From contig NZ_JADPCJ010000005.1 of assembly GCF_015670795.1 (NCBI RefSeq), positions 28,316 to 92,315 of the forward strand: 64,000 bases of DNA, written 5' to 3'. The notes beneath the pieces were generated by a model. That model worked only from the letters and a program-made list of their open reading frames with translations. It was not told the DNA's origin and made no database searches. This stretch comes from Collinsella aerofaciens. Its GTDB lineage: Bacteria > Actinomycetota > Coriobacteriia > Coriobacteriales > Coriobacteriaceae. Positions within the stretch are counted from its first letter, which is position 1. Each line of letters begins with the position of its first letter. The position numbers and the translations under genes are program-made. Positions 43,279 to 50,207 of this stretch are shown one piece after another.

Positions 43279-44703
43279 GTGGTCTTCGCCCCCCAGGGAA
43301 AACATACGCTGTCGCACCGCGTTTTTGTGACGATCTTTGTCTGCGCCATGGCGGTTATCGTGGCGTTTACGGTGCTGGGTGCGTTCTTTGTGCAAAACAC
43401 CTTGGCGGATGCCACGAGTGCCAATCTGGCGCAGGAAACCGAGCTCATTGCTGCCGCCCTCGACGAGCAGCAGGAGCCCATCCCGTTCTTGCGTAGCCTC
43501 GATCGAGAGGACTTGCGCATCACGCTGATTAACAAGGATGGATCGGTTGCCTACGACAACGAGGCGTCGCCTTCCACACTGCCCAACCATGGCGATCGCC
43601 CCGAGGTCATCGAGGCCTTTGAGAGTGGTTCGGGTTCCGCGGAGCGCGCAAGCTCTACGCTCGACGAGATTATGCTGTATCGCGCCGTCGCCCTTGATAA
43701 CGGCCAGGTTGTCCGCTTGGCGCAGGCCCAGCCTGGCGTTGCGGCGATTTTGCTGTCGATGGTGGCGCCGATGCTGCTTATCGCAGCAGCGGGTGCGGTA
43801 CTCTCGTTTTTTATGGCGCGCCGCGAGTCCCGTGCCATCATCGCGCCTTTGCAAGAGGTGGATTTGGACCACCCACGCCGTAGCTATGAGCACGCCTATG
43901 CCGAGATGGTCCCCATGCTTGAGCGTATTGAGTCGCAGCGCCAGGAGCTCAAGCGCCAAATGGCGGTGCTGGCGGACAACGACCGTATGCGCCGCGAGTT
44001 CACGGCGAATATCACCCATGAGCTCAAGACGCCGCTTACGGCGATTTCGGGCTATGCCGAGCTCATCGCAAACGGCATGGTCGAGGGCGAGGGCGACCTG
44101 CGCAACTTTGGCGGTCGCATCTATCGTGAGGCGGGCCGCTTGGCAGCGCTTGTCAACGATATCCTTACGCTGTCTAACTTGGACGAGGCCGAGCGTGCAG
44201 CTGAGGGCGAGGCGGTGCCCATTGGGTCCACGGAGCCTATTGAGCTCTCACGTGCCATCTACGCGGTCGAGCAGCGTCTTGAACAGGTCGCCCGTCAGGC
44301 GAATGTGACGATAAGTCATGAGACCAAGCCTGTGGTCATCGAGGGCGTGTCGCGCTTGCTTGACGAGCTCATCTATAATCTGGCAAGCAACGCCATCCGC
44401 TACAATCGACCCGGCGGTACGGTTACGCTGCAGTGCGGCACCAACGACGAAGGCCATCCGTTCCTTGCGGTCGCCGACACGGGAATCGGTATCGCGCCTG
44501 AAGAACAGGGCAAGGTATTTGAGCGGTTCTATCGCGTGGACAAGAGTAGGTCCAAGGCACGCGGCGGAACCGGTCTGGGGCTTGCCATTGTCAAGCATGC
44601 GGCCCTGTATCATCACGCCACGCTCGATCTGTCGAGCGAGTTGGGCGTGGGAACCACCATTACGGTGACGTTTCCCATACAGCAGGACGAGCCATTCGCA
44701 TAG
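43279..44703 (+). CDS. Sensor histidine kinase, PhoR-like
   Basis: A 474-residue kinase with two membrane helices (about 14-37 and 155-180) and an extracellular domain between. HisKA has FTANITHELKTPLTAISGYAEL, a PhoR-type H-box. The ATPase boxes are LIYNLASNAIRYN, VADTGIGI and GGTGLGLAIVKHA. GTG start at 43279, three bases after the regulator stop. A terminator hairpin (ACGCCGCA/TGCGGCGT, 44729-44758) follows. Confidence 0.9.
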   Translation: MVFAPQGKHTLSHRVFVTIFVCAMAVIVAFTVLGAFFVQNTLADATSANLAQETELIAAALDEQQEPIPFLRSLDREDLRITLINKDGSVAYDNEASPSTLPNHGDRPEVIEAFESGSGSAERASSTLDEIMLYRAVALDNGQVVRLAQAQPGVAAILLSMVAPMLLIAAAGAVLSFFMARRESRAIIAPLQEVDLDHPRRSYEHAYAEMVPMLERIESQRQELKRQMAVLADNDRMRREFTANITHELKTPLTAISGYAELIANGMVEGEGDLRNFGGRIYREAGRLAALVNDILTLSNLDEAERAAEGEAVPIGSTEPIELSRAIYAVEQRLEQVARQANVTISHETKPVVIEGVSRLLDELIYNLASNAIRYNRPGGTVTLQCGTNDEGHPFLAVADTGIGIAPEEQGKVFERFYRVDKSRSKARGGTGLGLAIVKHAALYHHATLDLSSELGVGTTITVTFPIQQDEPFA

Positions 44704-44728
44704 CGATATAACATAGATATTGATGCAG

Positions 44729-44763
44729 ACGCCGCATTTGACTTTCGGGTGCGGCGTTGTTGT
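44729..44763 (+). terminator. Terminator after the PhoR-like gene
   Basis: ACGCCGCA pairs with TGCGGCGT, followed by a short TTGTTGTG tract. Confidence 0.7.
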
Positions 44764-44822
44764 GCAATTTTACGATTGCTTCCGACATTTTTACAGGAGA
44801 GCCTGTTTCTTATGTATAGAGT

Positions 44823-44851
44823 TTGGTCTCGGTAAAAAGATGCGATAACAT
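44823..44851 (+). promoter_or_regulatory. Promoter of the capsule-regulator operon
   Basis: TTGGTC (44823-44828), 17-bp spacer, TAACAT (44846-44851), 48 bp before the first gene. Confidence 0.5.
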
Positions 44852-44898
44852 ACGGACAGTTTTGTCAATCCGAACTGGGGAAATGAAAGGCAAGCTGC

Positions 44899-45555
44899 AT
44901 GACCCTTCTCGAACTGTTCCAGCTGCTGAAGAAGCACCTTCAGCTGGTCATCACCCTTCCGGTGGTCTGCGCGATCGCCATGGGCATCGTGTCCTTCGTT
45001 GCGATGGACAACACCTATACCGCGACGACGAGCATGTACATTCTCGCCAAGACCGACGATAGCGGTCAGATGAGCTACAACGATCTCTCGGCGAGTCAGA
45101 TGCTTTCCAACGATATCGCCACGCTGCTGGATAGCGATAGCGTTAAGAGCGGCGCAGCCAATGAACTGGGCCTCACCGATCTGGATGACTACAAGGTGTC
45201 TGTTTCCTCCGAGACCACCACGCGTGTCATTACGCTTTCGGTTACCGGCACCGATGCCAAGGAGACGGCTAAGGTCGCAAAGGCCATGGCCAGCTCGGTG
45301 AGTACGGTCGCTCAGAACGTCGGCGCTGCCCAGAGCATCAACGTTATCGACGAGGCTAAGACCCCCGAAGCCCCCAGCGGTCCCAAGCGTATGCTGTACG
45401 TTGCTGTCGCGTTCCTCGCCGGTATCTTTATCGCAGTCGCCTATGTCGTTTTGGCAGACATGCTCAATACCCGCATCCGCGGTGCCGAAGAGGCAGAAGA
45501 GCTCCTGGGCATTCCCGTTGTTGGCCGAATTCCGGCTATGAAAGGTGGTAAATAG
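44899..45555 (+). CDS. Capsular polysaccharide chain-length regulator (Wzz/CpsC-like)
   Basis: A 218-residue membrane adaptor that activates the CpsD kinase and controls polymer length. Two helices (VITLPVVCAIAMGIVSFVAM at about 17-36 and MLYVAVAFLAGIFIAVAYVV at about 160-180) flank an extracellular domain. The C-terminal tail holds the kinase-activating region. It precedes cpsD by two bases. Confidence 0.88.
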   Translation: MTLLELFQLLKKHLQLVITLPVVCAIAMGIVSFVAMDNTYTATTSMYILAKTDDSGQMSYNDLSASQMLSNDIATLLDSDSVKSGAANELGLTDLDDYKVSVSSETTTRVITLSVTGTDAKETAKVAKAMASSVSTVAQNVGAAQSINVIDEAKTPEAPSGPKRMLYVAVAFLAGIFIAVAYVVLADMLNTRIRGAEEAEELLGIPVVGRIPAMKGGK

Positions 45556-45557
45556 GC

Positions 45558-46295
45558 ATGGCTAAGGCAAAGAACACCGATAAGCTCGTTGTACAGAATG
45601 CCGCCAAGACCCTTCTGGCCAACATCCGCTTTGCGAGCGTGGACGACCCCATTCGCTCCATTACTGTCACGTCCTCGATTCCCAACGAGGGCAAGTCTAC
45701 GGTTTCCATCAACCTTGCCCAGGCTATCGCCACGAGCGGCAAGTCCGTGCTCCTGGTCGAGGCCGATATGCGCCGCAGGTCCCTTTCCGATATGCTCGGC
45801 GTTCGTTCGCGCGGCGGACTCTATGCGGTCCTTTCCGAGCAGATCTCCATTGACCAGGCAATTGTCGAGACGGGTCAGAAGAACTTCTACTTCCTCGATG
45901 CCGAGCCGCACATTCCCAATCCTGCTGACATCATCGTCTCTCACCGCTTTGCCAAGCTGGTAAAGGCACTGTCCGCCAAGTTTCAGTACGTCATCTTTGA
46001 TGCTCCCCCGGTCGGCACCTTCATCGATGCTGCCGAGATCGCAAGTCTGACCGACGGCACGCTGTTCGTGGTGCGCGAGGACTTCACCAAGCGCGAGGAG
46101 GCACTCAACGCTATCGGCCAGCTTAAGAAGTCCGAAAAGGTCAAGCTCATCGGTACCGTTATGAACTACTGCGAGACCGAGACCAGCGAGTACTACTACT
46201 CCTACTACACCAAGGACGGTAAGAAGGTGAAGAAGGGCTCCGACGATCAGGGGACTTCCAAAAAGGGCATCTTCACCAACCGAGCAAACGTTTAG
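45558..46295 (+). CDS. Tyrosine-protein kinase CpsD/CapB-like
   Basis: A 245-residue BY-kinase. Walker A' SSIPNEGKSTVSINLAQ near residue 40, Walker A' second motif LLVEADMRRRSL, Walker B VIFDAPPVGTF. The C-terminal tyrosine cluster (YYYSYYTKDG near residue 215) is the autophosphorylation site. It acts with the membrane adaptor and the phosphatase gene downstream. Confidence 0.92.
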   Translation: MAKAKNTDKLVVQNAAKTLLANIRFASVDDPIRSITVTSSIPNEGKSTVSINLAQAIATSGKSVLLVEADMRRRSLSDMLGVRSRGGLYAVLSEQISIDQAIVETGQKNFYFLDAEPHIPNPADIIVSHRFAKLVKALSAKFQYVIFDAPPVGTFIDAAEIASLTDGTLFVVREDFTKREEALNAIGQLKKSEKVKLIGTVMNYCETETSEYYYSYYTKDGKKVKKGSDDQGTSKKGIFTNRANV

Positions 46296-46312
46296 TTGAT
46301 TAAGGCTGACCT

Positions 46313-46963
46313 ATGCGTGACATTCATTGCCATATCTTGCCGGGTGTAGACGACGGCGCCGCCGATCTCGATGAGAGCTTGGCGATGCTCGAGGCTGCCA
46401 AGCGGGCCGGTGTAACCAGAATCGTTTGCACTCCTCACTGCCGTGATCCCTATTTTGATTACGACAAGATGTGGGATGCCTTTGAGCTGCTGCGTGATAA
46501 CGCTGACGGTTTTCCGCTCCAGATGGGCTTCGAGGTCAACCATCGAAAGCTCGTTGAGCTTGGTATCGATGCCGCGGAGCACTTGCATTTCGATGGGACC
46601 AACGAGTTTCTGCTCGAGCTTTCGACGCATGCCGATGCGTATGCGTTTAGAGAGTACGAGAACACGATTTACGATTTGCAGTGCCGTGGCTACCAGGTGA
46701 TCATCGCTCATCCTGAGCGCTATCGTGCGGTTCAAAAGGATGTAAGCGTGGCGGAGCGTCTGGTCGATATGGGCTGCAAGCTGCAGGCTTCGGCGGACTT
46801 TATTGCCGGCGGTCGCTTTGGTCGCGAGAAAAAGCCGGCACAGCGCCTGTTCGATCAGAACCTGTACAGCTTCATCGCGAGCGATGCCCATAACGTGGGT
46901 CATTACGACTGCCTGGCGAAGGCTCGCGCGAAGTTTAGCGTGCGCGGAGCTCATTTTCGCTAA
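46313..46963 (+). CDS. Tyrosine-protein phosphatase CpsB/YwqE-like
   Basis: A 216-residue PHP-domain metal-dependent phosphatase that reverses CpsD autophosphorylation. The N-terminal DIHCHILPGVDDGA, CTPHCRDP, and later HPERY and ASDAHN give the metal-binding His/Asp set. Last gene of the triad. No glycosyltransferase, flippase or polymerase gene is in the window. Confidence 0.92.
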   Translation: MRDIHCHILPGVDDGAADLDESLAMLEAAKRAGVTRIVCTPHCRDPYFDYDKMWDAFELLRDNADGFPLQMGFEVNHRKLVELGIDAAEHLHFDGTNEFLLELSTHADAYAFREYENTIYDLQCRGYQVIIAHPERYRAVQKDVSVAERLVDMGCKLQASADFIAGGRFGREKKPAQRLFDQNLYSFIASDAHNVGHYDCLAKARAKFSVRGAHFR

Positions 46964-47002
46964 TATCTGTCCCTAACGTTCGCATTGAATGAAAGGGCAG
47001 CC

Positions 47003-47503
47003 ATGGATATCCAACTTAAGACGGGATGCTTTGATGACGCGGCGTTGGTGCGCCGCGTCGTTTTTATGGACGAGCAGGGCTACGAGAATGAGTTCGACGC
47101 TATCGACGAGGATCAGAACTGCATTCATGTGACGCTCTATGTAGACGGCGAGCTTGCCGGTTGCTCGCGCGTGTTTCCCGAGGAGCTTGAGCGCGTGGCT
47201 GACGCAGAGGCCCCGGTGTTGCCGGCATGCGACATGGACGAAGGCGTTGCGGCGGGGGAGGCCTACATTATGGGGCGCGTCGCCGTGCTGCCGGCTATGC
47301 GTCGTCGCGGACTGGCGAGTGCGATCGTCGAGGCCAGTGCTTCGTGTGCACGCGATGCCGGCGCTAAGCTTATTAAGCTGCATGCGCAGGAATACGTGTT
47401 GCCGCTCTATGCAAAGGCGGGCTACACGCAAATTGCCCCGGTAGATTACGAAGACGAGGGCCAGCCCCATGTCTGGATGGCCAAGCGCGTAGATGGCAGA
47501 TAG
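47003..47503 (+). CDS. GNAT-family N-acetyltransferase
   Basis: A 166-residue acetyltransferase. The acetyl-CoA site is in MGRVAVLPAMRRRGLASAIVEAS (R-x-x-G-x-G/A-like), followed by IKLHAQEYVLPLYAKAGYT. ElaA-like. The substrate is unknown. The start at 47003 is preceded by AAAGGG. Stand-alone gene. Right after it are GGGACGTTCC and GGGGACACTCC, REP-like motifs (47506-47545). Confidence 0.82.
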   Translation: MDIQLKTGCFDDAALVRRVVFMDEQGYENEFDAIDEDQNCIHVTLYVDGELAGCSRVFPEELERVADAEAPVLPACDMDEGVAAGEAYIMGRVAVLPAMRRRGLASAIVEASASCARDAGAKLIKLHAQEYVLPLYAKAGYTQIAPVDYEDEGQPHVWMAKRVDGR

Positions 47504-47705
47504 GGACGTTCCTTTTCTGCCGGCAGCTGGGGACACTCCTTGGCAATTGACGCATTGGAGCGCTCGGACATACAGTTTTTCGATTCCGTATGTATATATG
47601 CGCGCTATTGGGTTATAAAATCTAAGTCTGAACATAGCAGGTCTGCGATGCGGCTCGGGCAACCGGGCCGTTTTTGCGGACGGGGGTAGCGCGAAAGGAC
47701 TGCAC

Positions 47706-49730
47706 ATGCGTCAATTTAAGACCGAGAGCAAAAAACTGCTCGACCTCATGATCAACTCCATCTACACCAATAAGGAAATCTTCCTGCGCGAGCTTATCTC
47801 TAACGCGAGCGACGCCGTCGACAAGCTCAACTTTAAGAGCCTGCAGGATCCGAGCGTCAAGATCAACCAGGGCGACCTGGCCATTCGCGTCTCCTTTGAT
47901 AAAGACGCCCGCACCATTACCATCTCGGATAACGGCATTGGCATGACCGCCGAGGAGCTCGAGCGCAATCTGGGCACCATCGCCCATTCCGGCTCCGAGG
48001 AGTTTAAGACCGAGAACGCCGAGCAGCAGGGCTCCGATGTCGACATCATCGGCCAGTTTGGCGTGGGCTTCTACTCTGCCTTTATGGTTGCCAGCCATGT
48101 GAAGGTCGTCAGCCGCGCCTATGGCGAGGATGTCGCCCATGTGTGGGAATCCGACGGTCTTGAGGGCTACACCATCGAGGACGGTGAGCGCGCCGAGCAC
48201 GGTACCGATGTCATCCTGACGCTGCGCGAGAACGAGAAGCTCGATGCCGACGGCGAGGCCGAGACCTACGATCGCTTCCTGACCGAGTGGGGTCTCAAGA
48301 GCCTGATTCAGCAGTACAGCAACTATGTGCGCTACCCGATTCAGATGATGGTGTCCAAGAGCCGCCAGAAACCCAAGCCCGAGGACGCCGGCGACGATTA
48401 CAAGCCCGAGTACGAGGACTATCAGGAGCTCGAGACCGTCAATTCCATGACACCGATCTGGAAGAAGCGCAGCTCCGATGTCGAGCAGAAGGACTACGAC
48501 GAGTTCTACAAGTCCACGTTCCACGACTTTGACGATCCTGCGCGCACCATCAGCTTCCACGCCGAGGGCACGCTCGAGTATGACGCCCTGCTGTTTGTGC
48601 CGGGACGCGCGCCGTTCGATCTGTACAGCAAGGACTACGAGAAGGGTCTGGCGCTCTACAGCTCCAACGTCCTGATCATGGAGAAGTGCGACGACCTGCT
48701 GCCCGACTACTACAACTTTGTCCGCGGCGTCGTGGATTCCGCCGACGTGTCGCTCAACATCTCGCGCGAGACGCTGCAGCAGAACCGTCAGCTCAAGGCC
48801 ATCGCCAAGCGTGTGGAAAAGAAGATTACCGCCGACCTTGAGGATATGCGTGACAACGACCGCGAGGCCTACGAGAAGTTCTTTGAGAACTTTGGCCGCG
48901 GTCTTAAGTACGGCATCTACTCGAGCTATGGCATGAAGGCCGATGAGCTCGCCGACCTGTTGCTGTTCTGGTCTGCCAAGGAACAGAAGATGATTACCCT
49001 GGCCGAGTATGCCAAGGGCATGCCCGAGGATCAGAAGGCCATCTACTACGCCGCCGGCGACTCGCGTGAGCGCTTGGCCAAGATGCCCGTGGTAAAGGGC
49101 GTGCTCGACCGCGGCTATGACGTGCTGCTGCTGACGCAGGATGTGGATGAGTTCACGTTCCAGGCTATGCGTGAGTACGTTGCCGCCGATATGCCCAAGA
49201 TCTACGAGGACGATGCCGCCCGCGAGGCTGCCGAGAAGGCCGTGGCCGATGGTGCCGAGCCCGAGGTTGAGGATCGTCACCTGGAGCTCAAGAACGTCGC
49301 AACCGGTGATCTTGACCTGGCGACCGAGGACGAGAAAAAGGAGGCCGAGGACGCCACCAAGGAGAACGAGGACCTCTTTAACGCCATGAAGGAGGCACTC
49401 GGCGACAAGGTCGAGAAGGTTGCCGTCTCTGCGCGCCTGACCGATGCTCCCGCGTGCATCACCACCGAGGGCCCGCTTTCGCTCGAGATGGAGAAGGTGC
49501 TCCAGAAGGGTCCCGAGGGCGCGCCCGACGGTATGCCCAAGAGCCAGCGCGTGCTCGAGCTCAACGCCAAGCACCCGGTCTTTTCCAAGCTCGTCGCCGC
49601 TCAGAAGGCGGGCGACGCCGACAAGATCAAGCAGTACTCCGGTTTGCTCTATGACCAGGCCCTGCTGGTCGAGGGCATTCTGCCCGAGGACCCCGTTGCC
49701 TTCGCAGCAGCTGTTTGCAACTTGATGTAG
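47706..49730 (+). CDS. htpG: Hsp90-family chaperone HtpG
   Basis: A cytoplasmic chaperone of 674 residues. N-terminal ATP-binding domain: ELISNASDAVDKL, DNGIGMT, GQFGVGFYSAF. Middle domain: the NISRETLQQNRQLKAI segment. C-terminal dimer domain ends at residue 674. An acidic stretch (LDLATEDEKKEAEDATKENE near 540) links middle and C-terminal domains. AAAGGA precedes the ATG. It is a single-gene unit. No CIRCE or other heat-shock operator was seen. Confidence 0.96.
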   Translation: MRQFKTESKKLLDLMINSIYTNKEIFLRELISNASDAVDKLNFKSLQDPSVKINQGDLAIRVSFDKDARTITISDNGIGMTAEELERNLGTIAHSGSEEFKTENAEQQGSDVDIIGQFGVGFYSAFMVASHVKVVSRAYGEDVAHVWESDGLEGYTIEDGERAEHGTDVILTLRENEKLDADGEAETYDRFLTEWGLKSLIQQYSNYVRYPIQMMVSKSRQKPKPEDAGDDYKPEYEDYQELETVNSMTPIWKKRSSDVEQKDYDEFYKSTFHDFDDPARTISFHAEGTLEYDALLFVPGRAPFDLYSKDYEKGLALYSSNVLIMEKCDDLLPDYYNFVRGVVDSADVSLNISRETLQQNRQLKAIAKRVEKKITADLEDMRDNDREAYEKFFENFGRGLKYGIYSSYGMKADELADLLLFWSAKEQKMITLAEYAKGMPEDQKAIYYAAGDSRERLAKMPVVKGVLDRGYDVLLLTQDVDEFTFQAMREYVAADMPKIYEDDAAREAAEKAVADGAEPEVEDRHLELKNVATGDLDLATEDEKKEAEDATKENEDLFNAMKEALGDKVEKVAVSARLTDAPACITTEGPLSLEMEKVLQKGPEGAPDGMPKSQRVLELNAKHPVFSKLVAAQKAGDADKIKQYSGLLYDQALLVEGILPEDPVAFAAAVCNLM

Positions 49731-49738
49731 TTAGGTAT

Positions 49739-49764
49739 TTACGCGGTTTTACCAAACCGCGTAA
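49739..49764 (+). terminator. Hairpin after htpG
   Basis: Perfect TTACGCGGTTT-TACC-AAACCGCGTAA hairpin, nine bases after the stop, without a T-run. A second hairpin CCGCCGTTC/GAACGGCGG lies at 49786-49809. Confidence 0.7.
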
Positions 49765-49823
49765 CGGCTCGACGCTGCCCTCAGTTCCGCCGTTCTAACG
49801 AACGGCGGACCAGTCGACGCTGC

Positions 49824-49923
49824 GCGGGCGCCAGAGCGACAACTTGTCATTCAAAGAGGACGGCATGACCAGAAGGTCTATGCCGTCCTCTTTTCATGCC
49901 AATTTGTTCGCTCTGGCGCCCGC
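49824..49923. repeat. 100-bp nested palindrome downstream of htpG
   Basis: Outer arms GCGGGCGCCAGAGCGA and TCGCTCTGGCGCCCGC are perfect (49824-49839, 49908-49923), with a partial match for about 11 more bases. The inner hairpin AAAGAGGACGGCATGACC/GGTCTATGCCGTCCTC with TTTT can end transcription in both directions. Confidence 0.75.
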
Positions 49924-49973
49924 TCGCTGGCATTGCTAAAACATCGATGTTACCGTGGTCCAAACTAGTCGTT

Positions 49974-50013
49974 GGGGGCGTTCTTGTTTGACCAGTCGTT
50001 TAAGAACGTCCCC
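49974..50013. repeat. Inverted REP-like repeat (GGGGnCGTTCTT)
   Basis: GGGGGCGTTCTT (49974-49985) and AAGAACGTCCCC (50002-50013) are inverted with one mismatch. It resembles the GGGACGTTCC tract at about 47508 and may belong to the same family. Confidence 0.55.
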
Positions 50014-50076
50014 GATGACTATTTGAATTGCTAATTTGTGCGGGTTGTGGTTTTGTGACCTGCTGAAATTAAAGAT

Positions 50077-50115
50077 ACTGTACAACTGTACGTTAATTCG
50101 TCTTCGTAGTATATT
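50077..50115 (+). promoter_or_regulatory. Possible promoter and operator of the YhgE/Pip pair
   Basis: ACTGTACAACTGTAC (50077-50091) is a direct repeat of ACTGTAC and includes GTACA/TGTAC inverted arms, about 18 bp before TATATT (50110-50115). TetR-like control is a guess. Confidence 0.35.
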
Positions 50116-50207
50116 GCTACCCGCAAAACTCAATACCATTGTGCTCTGAGACGCTAAAGCGCTTACGTACAATGGTTATCGATAGTACGATTCGATTCAA
50201 CGACAGG

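Noticed and set aside
47560..47705. Heat-shock CIRCE operator before htpG
   Set aside because: No TTAGCACTC-N9-GAGTGCTAA-like sequence was found.
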